DNA from: Chaetomium olivaceum | Lineage: Eukaryota; Ascomycota; Sordariomycetes; Sordariales; Chaetomiaceae | Reading direction: 5' to 3' | DNA: 64,000 nucleotides | Assembly (NCBI GenBank): GCA_039881045.1 | Contig: JAYWVB010000008.1 | Coordinates: 744,001-808,000 of the forward strand | In this document: in pieces, positions 47,873 through 58,025 of the stretch | How the letters are laid out: each line of letters opens with the position of its first letter | How positions within the stretch are numbered: position 1 is the first letter of the stretch | The notes under the pieces: model-generated | What the model was told of the DNA's origin: nothing | The model's database searches: none | What the model saw: only the letters and a program-made list of their open reading frames with translations | Program-made: the position numbers and the translations under genes

Positions 47873-49594
47873 CCTGGGGGGAAAGGAAAGAAAAAAAATG
47901 CCACTCACCCACAACCGCGCCGACGAAAACACGCAATCACTCTCGCGATCAATGCGCTCCTTCAGCCCGGTATCCGCCTTCTGCCCGACCGTCTCCATGA
48001 CACTCGCCAGCTGCTCGCCGCCCATGACGCCAATCTTCGCATTGGGCCACATCCACAAGAACCGCGGCGAGTACGCGCGCCCGCACATGCCATAATTGCC
48101 CGCGCCATAGCTGCCACCCACAACCACCGTAAACTTGGGCACGTCGGCGCACGCGACGGCCGTGACCAGCTTGGCGCCGTTCTTGGCGATCCCTTCGCGC
48201 TCGGCGTCCTTGCCGACCATGAAGCCGCTGATGTTCTGCAGGAAGACGAGCGGGATGCCGCGCTGGGCGCACAGCTCGATGAAGTGGGCGCCCTTGAGCG
48301 ACGAGCTGCTGAAGAGGATGCCGTTGTTGGCCACGATGCCGACGCGGTGGCCGTAGATGTGCGCGAACCCCGTTACGAGCGTCGTGCCGTAGTCGCGCTT
48401 GAACTCGGCGAAGGCGGACCCGTCGACGATGCGCGCGATGACCTCGTGGATGGGCAAGGGCTTGCGCAGGTTGGTGGAGGCGATGCCGAGGAGCTCCGAG
48501 GGGTCGTAGAGCGGCTCCGTGAAGCTTGGTGTTGGCGAGGTGGCTTTGGTCGGCCAGTTGAGGTTGCTAATGGAGCGCCGCGCGAGCACAATGGCGTGCG
48601 CGTCGTCCACGGCTAGGTAGTCGGTCACGCCCGAGACCGACGAGTGCATCTTGCCACCCCCGAGGTCTTCCGGGCTGACGACCTCACCGGTGGCTGCCTT
48701 GACCAGTGGCGGCCCGGCGAGGAAGATATGGCCCTGCTCTTGCACGATGATGCTCTCGTCGCTCATGGCTGGGACGTAGGCGCCGCCGGCCGTGCAGGGG
48801 CCCATGACAACCGCGATCTGGGGTATCCCCGCGGCCGACATGCGCGCCTGGTTGAAGAAGATGCGCCCAAAGTGTTCGCGGTCGGGGAAGACGTCCGCCT
48901 GGTGCGGTAGGTTTGCACCACCGGAGTCGACGAGGTAGATACAGCTGCGCAGAGAGTCAAGTTAGCAATGGCCGAAGCCCCCTGTTTTCAGGACAGCTAC
49001 ATACGGGAGCTTGTTTTCCTGCGCAACGGCCTGCGCCCGGAGATGCTTCTTCACCGTAATCGGGTAGTAAGTCCCGCCCTTGACCGTGCTATCGTTGGCG
49101 ACAATCATGCAAGTGATGCCCTCGACAACACCCACACCAGCCACGACACCGCCTGCTGGTACCTCGGCCTCGGGATATAGCTCGTGGCCGGCTAGAGGTG
49201 ACAGCTCGAGGAATGTAGTCCCGGGGTCAATGAGCGCCGTGACTCGATCCCTGGGCAGCATCTTCTTGCGCGCTAGGTGCTTCTCCCTCGCCTTTGCCGA
49301 ACCGCCCTGCTGCACCTTCTTGGTGAGCGCATCTAGCCTGGCCATGGCCTCGCCCATGAGCCGCTCATTCTCCTTGTATTCATCTGAGCTTGTGTCAACG
49401 TTGCTCTTGATCACGGATATGGCACCGGCGTGGTGAGGCGTGTTGAAAGTTGCAACCGTTCGTCTCGTCGAAGGCCCGGAAGCAGAGAGAAGCGGGTTAC
49501 GGCTGCGGGCCCGCTGTGATGGCGCCCGGAGGCATTGGCGGCCCAATTGGCGAGATAGAAGTAACATTTCCCTTGATGGTGCTGAGAGTGACAT
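47678..49594 (-). CDS. Methylcrotonyl-CoA carboxylase beta subunit (leucine catabolism)
   Basis: This is the biotin-dependent carboxyltransferase subunit of mitochondrial 3-methylcrotonyl-CoA carboxylase, which converts 3-methylcrotonyl-CoA to 3-methylglutaconyl-CoA. Exons are 49594-49005, 48944-47909 and 47800-47678, 582 residues with no frame break. The presequence is Arg/Ser-rich (LLLSRQLGRQCLRAPSQRAR). Key motifs are LVDSGGANLPHQADVFPD, GPCTAGGAYVPAMSDE, VFLQNISGFMVG and GGSYGAGNYGMCGRAY. The last small exon gives DDGVIPPAHTRQYLGLGLNA and ends FGVFRM, as usual. An ATG nine codons into the frame (49567) is an alternative start. The final intron holds a 42-base A tract. The gene is divergent from isovaleryl-CoA dehydrogenase, the preceding step of the pathway. 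Confidence 0.95.
47829..47870. repeat. A42 homopolymer in carboxylase intron
   Basis: Forty-two uninterrupted A residues on the plus strand, that is poly-T/U in the pre-mRNA, inside the last intron (47908-47801). Confidence 0.9.
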
Positions 49595-50013
49595 ATTAGA
49601 TGTTCAAAGATGTTCAATTGACCCGCGGTAGCAACCACAACAACATTCAGAACAACAAAACGAGGTTGAAAAAGTGCAATCGCAAGCAAGAGTCCCAAGG
49701 AAACGGGATGAGATCGCTGACGTCCGAACTCCAGAAACCCGGGGTAAATCATGGGGGACGGCCCGAGGCAAACCGGTGTAAGCCGAACCCCTGGCAGCCG
49801 ATGTCATGAGGGGCCTGGCACATGCCTTTCAGGGCCCGAGAAGGGGGAAGCATCGGCTTAAGGGACGAACGAGCCTTTGCCCTTCCCATTCAGTTGCCGG
49901 TCAACAAGCCACAGAAAGAGAAAGAGAAACCAATTGCCAATTCCTTCCTCCTTTTTTTCACCTTTTCCGTCAGCCCTCGCTCAGTTAATCAATCACTCAC
50001 CCTCACACTTATC
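49595..50013. promoter_or_regulatory. Shared divergent promoter of the leucine-catabolism pair
   Basis: 419 bp separate the start codons of the carboxylase beta gene (-) and isovaleryl-CoA dehydrogenase (+). The plus side is CT-rich just before the ATG, as in fungal core promoters. I did not find a clear TATA box. Co-regulation by leucine is inferred from the arrangement. Confidence 0.6.
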
Positions 50014-51356
50014 ATGTCAAGCTCAACATTATCACGGCGCTGCCCCGCGCAACGAGGATAAACACCGCCATCACCCGCCGCCAATTCGGCCTCGGCTCAT
50101 CAATAACGGCGTCAAGGAGACCGGTAACACCAACACTTACCATCTGCCAGCAACAACGACGCAATGCCTCATCTAAGCACCCCAAGGATTTCGAGCCGCC
50201 ATCACCCGGCGACCTCGCCGAGCTACGCGAGCGTGTGCAAGAGTTCACACGGCGCGAGTTAACTGAGGAAGTCGCCTCGGCCACGGACAAGAACAACAGT
50301 TTTCCCGCCGACATGTGGGGCAAGTTAGGGGAGGCGGGCTTCCTCGGCATCACGGCCGACGAGGACGTGGGCGGGCTGGCCATGGGCTACCAGGCGCACT
50401 GCGTGGTCATGGAGGAGCTGTCACGGGCGAGCGGGTCCATTGCGCTCAGCTACGCCGCCCACTCGCAACTCTGCGTCAACCAGCTGCAGCTCAACGGCTC
50501 GCCGGCGCAGAAGCAAAAGTACCTCCCGGGCCTCATCTCGGGCGAGAAGGTCGGCGCGCTGGCCATGTCCGAGTCCGGCTCGGGCAGCGACGTGGTCAGC
50601 ATGCGCACGCGCGCCAAGGAGGTCGACGGCGGATACGTGCTCAACGGCTCCAAGATGTGGATCACCAACGGGCCCGACGCCGATGTGGTGGTTGTCTACG
50701 CCAAGACGGTCCCCGACGGCGGCTCCAAGGGCATCACGGCCTTCATCGTCGACACCGCCTCGCCCGGGTTCACCTGCTTACGCAAGCTCGACAAGATGGG
50801 CATGCGCGGCAGCAACACGGGCGAGCTCGTCTTCGAGAACCTGTTTGTGCCGGCCGAGAACGTCCTGGGCGCCGTCAACGGCGGCGTGCGCGTGCTGATG
50901 GAGGGCCTCGACCTCGAGCGGCTCGTGCTCTCGGCGGGGCCCCTGGGCCTGATGCAGGCGGCGCTCGACGTGGCGCTGCCGTACGCGCACACGCGGAAGC
51001 AGTTCGGCACGCCCGTCGCGCAGTTCCAGCTCGTCCAGGGCAAGCTGGCCGACATGTACACCAAGCTGCAGGCGTCGCGCGCCTACACGTACGCCACGGC
51101 CCGCGCGGTCGACGAGCAGGGCCTGATCCGCACGCAGGACTGCGCCGGCGCCATCCTGTACGCCGCCGAGCGCGCCACCGAGTGCGCCCTCGATGCCATC
51201 CAGGTCCTGGGCGGCATGGGCTACGTCGAGGAGATGCCGGCGTCGAGGATCATGCGCGACGCGAAGCTGTACGAGATTGGCGCCGGCACGTCCGAGGTCC
51301 GCCGCATGGTCATTGGGCGCGCCTTCAACAAGGAATACGGCCATTTGTCGGGCTAG
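50014..51356 (+). CDS. Isovaleryl-CoA dehydrogenase
   Basis: Mitochondrial FAD enzyme of the acyl-CoA dehydrogenase family that oxidises isovaleryl-CoA to 3-methylcrotonyl-CoA in leucine breakdown and passes electrons to ETF. Seen: GFLGITADEDVGGLAMGY, ALSYAAHSQLCVNQL, AMSESGSGSDVVSMRT, KMWITNGPDADVVVVYAKT, MGMRGSNTGELVFENLFVP and the C-terminal EIGAGTSEVRRMVIGR. The catalytic Glu of true isovaleryl-CoA dehydrogenases is in GLDLERLVL (about residue 302), which separates it from other family members. The ATG at 50014 (MSSSTLSRR) is in another frame from the body; one base missing between 50039 and 50040 joins it to LPRATRINTAITRRQFGLG, a good targeting sequence. There is no intron. Rebuilt length is about 447 residues. 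Confidence 0.94.
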
Positions 51357-54300
51357 ATTATTCTCTCCCGTGATGTTTTAATGATACAGGAGTTAAACTA
51401 GGCGGTCGCCCGGGGACTGAGCTGGATAGCCGCGAGGCGAATCGGAAGGGCTTGCTGAGCGCATGCCTTCCCCTGTGATGATACCGCACCAGCAAAGCTA
51501 CCTTAGATGGCCGCACGTGGACATACGTATGTACATACATAACACACGAAGGTCAGCCTATATACAGCGACCAATATTGTCCGAACTGCACAACAGCGGC
51601 TAAAGCCGCCGTGGAGCCCATTTTCCCCGTTCCCTTTCTCCCATCTGTGTGCGTGGTGCGTTGGTGCATGAGGCCGAGGAGCAAAAGACCGGCTCGCTGC
51701 CCTGCCTTCCCCGCCGTTACATTCCATGCCCGCTCTGTCATCGGCAGCAGCAGCAGCAGCGTTATCTTTTTTGCGCTATCCCATCCCGAAGCCCGCGCCC
51801 GTATCTCTCTGTGTTGCCCCTCCTCTCCCCCCCTTTTCCTTTCTCCCAACAACCTGCATTGCATGCAGCCACCGCCACCACCACCACCGCTACCACCACC
51901 TGTGGCCCCCACCACCATATTTCCCACGGGACGCCTCGCATTGCGTGTGAGATTGTATATGCTGTATAAGGTATGTACGTGTGACCGTGCCATGTAGAAT
52001 CTGGCTGTCGTACAACCGTGACCCCCACGAGCCACCCGCGGCCGCATATATATAACAGTTATATAGCCAGTGCAACGTCGGTGTGGGAAATTATCCTCCA
52101 AGCATCGTTCCGCTCCGCGGGGCACACGCTCTCTGTTTTGTCTGTTTGTCTGTTTTTTCTGTGTCTGTTTTCTGTTTCTCTCTCTCCCGCTGTTACTTCC
52201 CTCGGTACCTACCTAAGAAGGGGCGAGGGGGGTCGGCGCGAGTCAGGGAGGGAGGACGGAGGGAACATACATGATTCTTGAGAGATGAGAGAACTTTGGT
52301 TTGGTTTTTTTTCTCTTGTCCGCTTTTTTGGCTTTCCGGTTCGCTCGCTTGGCTGTCTGCCCGCTGCGCCTTGGGTAGGTATGTAATGTAATGTGCACAA
52401 CACAACACACTATGGCAAACTGGATTTTCGCTGCTTCTTTTTTTCTCTTTCTCCCTTTCCCGCTTCTTTGCCTTTGCCGTACTCTAATCCCCCCTTCCTT
52501 GCCCCCTCCCCTTTGCATGCTGCATGCAAGAATATTTTGATCTCGTCCGATCCCGTGCCTTGTTTTCTTTTTTCTTTCCTTTTTTGTTGTTGTTTCTATT
52601 TGTTCTACATCCGAGCGGTGGCGAGACTTGACGTTAGAACTCGGCAGATAGAAAACCGGTTTGACATTTTTTTTTTCTGCTTCTGTGCGAAATCGGATTT
52701 GCTGAATGTACACTCACTGCATATACGGTAAGAGAGCGGAGCGGGATCAGGTGGGATGGCCAGTGTGTTGGTAAAAGCTCGGGGCGGGAAGCGTTCAAGC
52801 GAGCGGTGATCCGTCTACCCGTAACTATGGCGAGCGGGCCGCGGTCCGCTGCTGGAGGCGGAAGGGGACATCGGGATAATGGGAAATGGGAAAACGGATG
52901 AAGCGGCGTGTTCGTTCATTGTTCGGCAGGTGGGGTGGGTGGTAAGGTACCTTGGGTACCTTGTGGGGGAGGGTGGGAGTAGTCGCGTGAGTGACCGAGG
53001 CAGTTCGAGGGGGGGAGGGGATGGAGGGTTTGATCGCCGAGCCCGGCACGCACGCATGCAGAAGGTGGGCTGCGGGTTGCCGGTTTGGGGAACCGCGGAG
53101 AGGCTGAGGACTTCCATTGCTTTTTGTCTGCCTGTCTGCACGAACCTCTTGCCGAATACAAGAGGGGATGCGGCATGAGGGCTCGATCACGATCGGGTTT
53201 CTCCCTCCCTCTGCTGCTCCGGCAGTCGATTGGGTCCGGGAGTGGATGGGTGAGGTGGAAAACGAACGTCCGGGGAAGGGCTTTTAGCCAACCCGCAAAA
53301 CGAAATCAGGATTTGGATCTCTGTAGATTGGGAGACAAGAAACGCCAATGGCTGTTTCCCCGCCCTCTTCGCAACCCCTTCCCACCCAGAGCCACGCCGT
53401 CGGGTGCGGCAACCGGGTCAGACCCACGGGAGGGGGGGACGCTTTGGGAAAGGAAGTGCGAGATACGGGTCCATCTGCCTGTGGCGGGATTCTAGTGCGA
53501 GACAGATAGCGCCCTATCTAAGTTCACTGACCCTCAAAACTGAGTCCTCTTTCGAATATTTACCCCTGAGAATGACCAAAGACGCTCTGGTGTCCACCCC
53601 AGCTAAAGTCGGGGAGGCGGACAAACACCCGTTGTCAATCACTCGATGATCCCATAGCTCGGTTAACCCAGCCTAAGACTGCTATATGTCGAGCCGATAT
53701 GGCCCCTAGCCGACAACGAAACGGGAAGAGCGAAAAGCTCTGACGACGGGGCTGGGGAAAGAAGAAAACATTGGATGACCAAAACCGACGTTGCGCAGTC
53801 AAGCTTTCGGTTTCGCCATTGGCTCCTAAAGGGGTTGGTCGCGTACCGCACCGTATCACTGACCCTGCATGTCTCGATCAGTGTGCGATGTGGTCCCAGA
53901 AATGTTTCGGGTTGGCTGGCTAAGAATCCTTCCCCAGGGCGCCTCGAGACGAAGGATGGTGATGCCGGTCTGCCATCTGCCGCTGACCAAAACGCCTCAA
54001 CTCGTGTCTCCCCTAGTGCCCTCCCAGGACGCCGCCGAGGTCTGTATAGAGTTACCGTGGTGTGTGGGACAGCGACGCATGCAGCAAGGGGCTTGGGGAA
54101 TGCAACATATACAAGAACAGGAAAAGCTTCTCCAAACGATTGGGCCACTTTGTCGGTGTGGGAGGAGGCTCCCCTCCATTGGAACGCCCATAGCATGCGA
54201 TTGATTCCATATCCGGGTGTGACGGACCACACTGACGATGCCGGTTGACGGGATATAGGTCGGCCATAGGGTGGCAGCCTCTTGTGTCTTGAATCGCACA

Positions 54301-54544
54301 ACAAAGCGAATACCGGTGTGGGTGGCAGGCTCGCCAGGGGACGGCTCACCGGTCAGCTAGGGTGTTCATGTGTCATGGCATTTCTGACTCGGCAGTTCCC
54401 CTGCTAGATTGGCATGGTCGATGTGATGAAGGTGCATGATTGGTGCTTCACTCTATCCTGGGGTAATCGGACGGTCAGCTCTCCGGTGCCCTCCTGAACC
54501 GGCTCGGTTGGCTCTGGCTGGCTACCACCACGGCAAGAATACCT

Positions 54545-54569
54545 TAGGTACAGTACATACATGTACCTA
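54545..54569. repeat. Inverted repeat TAGGTACA-N9-TGTACCTA
   Basis: Same arms as the element at 44541-44561, with the spacer GTACATACA. About 0.6 kb upstream of the Nudix gene. Confidence 0.8.
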
Positions 54570-54988
54570 CACGGTAGGTTCTGCTGCAGGGAGAGGAGGG
54601 CTGCTGGAAACCAAGGCTCCCGCGATGTGCCCGATGCTGCAGGCCACACATACAGTTGCTCTGACGCTAGCCGTTCAGGTTACATTCCGAACAGCCCGGG
54701 TCCACAGGGCGGTTGGGGCCCCGGAAACTGGGGGTTTAGCGTCGATACGCCCGATGCCCGGGCCCTATTGGAGTCCATGATTCGCCGGGGATTTTGTCGA
54801 CCTGCATGTGGTGGGCGCTCGAACATGGCTTCCCGGCCTCGCATCCTCACCGGTCGTTCGTCTGTTGCAGCTGTTGCCCAGCGCTTCATTTGGCCACATG
54901 GAAGGAACGCCGCTCGTTGTCGCTGCCACGCTGATTGGCCACGTTCCTTTGAGAAAGTCGCATGGGACGGCGAGACGAAGGCTCCGCG

Positions 54989-54996
54989 TATAAAAG
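54989..54996 (+). promoter_or_regulatory. TATA box of the Nudix gene
   Basis: TATAAAAG lies about 150 bp before the ATG at 55144, in an otherwise GC-rich region. Confidence 0.55.
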
Positions 54997-55143
54997 GGCA
55001 AGCCTCCAAGTCCCTGTTGGCTCGATGTGGAGTCGCCGTCGCTCAGTTTGTCCTGCCACGGTCCACGGTCCACTGAATCAACGCGCGTGGTTGACCAGTC
55101 TGCAGTTCTCCCTTTACACAGTCGCCCACTTTCCTCCCACGCA

Positions 55144-55773
55144 ATGACTCGGCCTCAACCATTGCCCGGCGCAGACGAGTCGGAGCTCAGGCTCTGGCTA
55201 GAGGAGGTCGACAAGAGCATGAGCTTCCGGCCCGCGAGCGCCCTAGGCATGTCGTGCGGCACCGTGACGATCGATCCCCGGCATGCCATGGTGCTCGTGA
55301 TCTGGAATAACCGGCTGAAACTCTACCAGCTCCCCAAGGGTAGAAGAAACCTCAACGAGAGCATGCTTTCGGCGGCGCTGCGAGAGACATACGAGGAGAC
55401 TGGTCTCCGCGTCACACCCATCCAGCTCGATGTCGCAACTCGCGCGACTCCGCCCAAGAAGGCGCACTCGGACACGTCCCAGAAGCCGCCCAACATCACC
55501 GAAGGCCACCCGAGCAACGAGTCGATCGGGGCCTGCTTATATCCGGACCCGCAATCGGAGACCGAGGCGCTGAAGATTGTCTACTTCTTTGCTGCGACAG
55601 CCGAGTGCACCGCTGCGCGGGACTCTGGGACGCAGGAGGAGTGGGAGAAGCTGGACGCCAAATGGATCCCGCTCTCGGAAGTGCCGAGCACGCTTCGCTT
55701 CGAGGCAGAGGTACGGGCGGTAACGAAGACGGTGGCGGATATGAAAAAGTCGGGTTATACGATCGGGGAGTAA
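55144..55773 (+). CDS. Nudix hydrolase
   Basis: A single-exon, 209-residue protein. The Nudix box is complete: Gly of KGRRNLNE, then seven residues and RETYEETGL, matching GX5EX7REUXEEXGU. The domain spans about residues 35-180, with a C-terminal helix. Nudix enzymes hydrolyse nucleoside diphosphates linked to another group; fungal members of this size act on diadenosine polyphosphates, diphosphoinositol polyphosphates or similar compounds, and the exact substrate is not readable. I chose the ATG at 55144 (MTRPQPLPGADE) over 55027, because the TATA box and leader fit it and the extra 39 codons look non-coding. No signal peptide is seen, so it is probably cytosolic. Confidence 0.88.
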   Translation: MTRPQPLPGADESELRLWLEEVDKSMSFRPASALGMSCGTVTIDPRHAMVLVIWNNRLKLYQLPKGRRNLNESMLSAALRETYEETGLRVTPIQLDVATRATPPKKAHSDTSQKPPNITEGHPSNESIGACLYPDPQSETEALKIVYFFAATAECTAARDSGTQEEWEKLDAKWIPLSEVPSTLRFEAEVRAVTKTVADMKKSGYTIGE

Positions 55774-56457
55774 TCTCGGAGGAATAGAGACTCGGTTCGG
55801 TCTTCTTATTCGCGCGCTTTACGTCGTTGAAGGTGCAACCTCTCGCGGGTTTCTCGTTACGTTGGTCTGCTTTTTTAGGTCTGTCAGGGAGCCCCAGGGA
55901 GTTTGCAAAGCCGGGGCGAAACGAGGCCACGGTGGTAATGTTGCTTTGGTTTGGTCTAAGGGGGATCGGAAAAGCAGCTCGTTTAGTTTTCATTTTTCTC
56001 TTTTTTTCCATCTTGATTTCTCTTTCTTCTTTTCTGTCTTGTACTTTGATGATGAATGAATTCTCAGTCTTCTTCCGAAACTGTGCAACGGCCGAATTGT
56101 GAAATCAGCCACCCACTGTGGAGGCGGGAACTGAGTGCAGAGGGATCGGACGAAGGCTGCCCTGAGCTTGGCGTTCCATGCAAAAAGAGGGGCCAAGAGA
56201 GATTCCTGATTGGGCCTTTGGTTTGCAACTCGGGGTAATGACATCAGAGAGACAGTTGATGGAAGCTACCCCGCAATGCTGTTCCAGCACAGCTTAGGAC
56301 TTGATGATGCGAGAAGACGCGCCTTAGGTTGGTCTTGAATTATCTCATCTATTGCGTACTGTGTAGGTAGTTGTTTAAGGTAGATTTAACCTCATCTCAT
56401 ATTCGTACCCAAGTTCCCCCAAAATCCAGTATTCAATAAATTTCAAACTTCAGAGGT
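55774..56457. other. Intergenic
   Basis: No gene recognised; 3' end of the Nudix gene and promoter of the dienelactone hydrolase. Confidence 0.55.
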
Positions 56458-57681
56458 ATGCCCGCATTGAATCAATTGCGCCTTGTTGCTGGCAGGGCTG
56501 TCTACCCCGCACCAGCCAGTATCGTGTTATCGCGGCCCAGCTCCCGTACTTACCCTCGCTCTCTGTCCAGCTCCAGCTCTAGCGCGCATCACTCCGTCTC
56601 ATCCACGAAGCCAGACACCAGCTTCTCCAGGCCATATCACATTGATTCTTCACTTAGACCTACCCCGTCATCAACCGCCAAGATGTCGACCATGCCCGCG
56701 AGCCACGGCCACAATGAGGCCTGTTGCAACATTCCGCCCGTGGTAACCACGGGATACCAAGAGAAGGGCTCGTACAAGGAGTATGACGGCTTGAAGACAT
56801 GTACGAGAGCCAAAAGAGAATCACAACACCTTGGTCCCACCCGACTAACATAACTCAACTGCCCCTTAGACACAACTGGCCCTGCCGATGCCACCAAAGG
56901 AATTATTGTCATCTACGACATCTTCGGCTACTTCGACCAGACGGTCCAGGGCGCCGATATCCTCGCTACCAGCCATGATCAGAAGTACCAGGTCTTCATC
57001 CCAGACTGGTTCAAGGGGGAGCCATGCCCCATTGAGTGGTATGTCTCAGCCAACTACACCCCAGCAATCCAACCGAAACACTCACAAGCGCAAACCACAG
57101 GTACCCGCCCAACACCCCCGAGAAACAGAAAGACCTAGGCGCCTTCTTCGGCAAGAACCCTCCCGCGGGCGTAGCCCAGGCCCTCCCCGGCTTTGTCGAC
57201 ACCCTCAAGGCCAAGCACCCCGAGATCAAGTCATGGGGCATCCTCGGTGTAAGCCAACCCTCCTCATACCCATCCATCCATCCATCAATCCATCCATAAA
57301 CATGTCTCCCTCCAACAAAGAAAGCCCAACTAACTCCCCCACTAGTTTTGCTGGGGCGGCAAGATCGTCTCCCTCGTCGCCTCCAGCGCCTCCAACCCCT
57401 TCTCCGTCGCCGCCGAGTGCCACCCGGCGATGGTGGACCCCGCCGAGGCCGAGAGCATCAAGGTGCCGCTGATCATGCTGGCGTCCGGGGAGGAGCCGGC
57501 CGACAAGGTGCAGCAGTTCGAGGCGAACCTCAAGACCGCCGCCAAGCACGTCGAGACGTTCCAGGACCAGGTGCACGGCTGGATGGCGGCGCGCGCTGAC
57601 TTGTCCAAGGACAGGGTCAAGGAGGAGTATGCGAGGGGGTATAAGACGGTGTTGGAGTTTTTTGGGAAGAATTGGTCGTGA
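56458..57681 (+). CDS. Dienelactone hydrolase family protein, possible dual start
   Basis: Exons are 56458-56800, 56870-57038, 57101-57248 and 57346-57681, 331 residues, no frame break. This alpha/beta hydrolase has a nucleophilic cysteine in GFCWGGK (about C222) and His in DQVHGW (about 296). The acidic member lies near ASGEEPAD. Conserved blocks include YQEKGSYKEYDGLKTY, GIIVIYDIFGYFDQTVQGAD and IPDWFKGEPCP. Fungal members (Aim2-like) hydrolyse dienelactone-type esters in aromatic degradation or have unknown substrates. The first 75 residues are Ser/Arg-rich without acidic residues early on, like a mitochondrial presequence. A second ATG at 56683 (MSTMPASHGHNE) starts the part conserved in the family. 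Two products, mitochondrial and cytosolic, are therefore possible. Confidence 0.88.
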
Positions 57682-58025
57682 GTTTTTCTTTTTGACAAAA
57701 GGTGGATGTTGTTGTTTGGGATGAAGCGAGAAGGAGGCTAAGATGAGTCAACAAAGGGACAAATCGGTACCGGGTGCGGCTCGATTGTAGGTAACGACGG
57801 TGTAAGTGTAGTGTAGCCTGAGTTTACCAGGAAGAGTATATGTGAATTGAAGAATACCAGATCGGAGTCTCGGCCTGAAGATAACAATGGAAATGTCTTT
57901 TTGCCTAGAAAGACCCAATCATAGACAACCAACCATGATACACACCCGCCTGTCTGAAACAGGACCTAGCGTTATAAACACCCTCCAACCCCGGTAACAC
58001 AATTACAGTACAGCCCATACTTATA
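57682..58025. other. Convergent intergenic region
   Basis: 344 bp between the stop codons of the dienelactone hydrolase and the SEA-complex gene. Nothing else seen. Confidence 0.6.

Larger units (their letters stand above)
51357..55143. other. Gene-poor stretch, 3.8 kb
   Basis: No coding gene is recognised. It is rich in pyrimidine tracts and simple repeats at 51.7-52.7 kb. A 228-codon minus frame at 53663-54349 has no protein-family features and a similar-length frame opposite. An inverted repeat is at 54545-54569 and a TATA box at 54989. Confidence 0.5.

Noticed and set aside
50315..51373. 352-codon plus-strand frame overlapping isovaleryl-CoA dehydrogenase
   Set aside because: It is an alternate-frame shadow caused by high GC at third positions; its product is Arg/Gly/His-rich with no family features.
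53663..54349. 228-codon minus-strand frame in the gene-poor region
   Set aside because: No recognisable motif, a similar-length frame lies opposite, and nearby composition does not favour coding on either strand.
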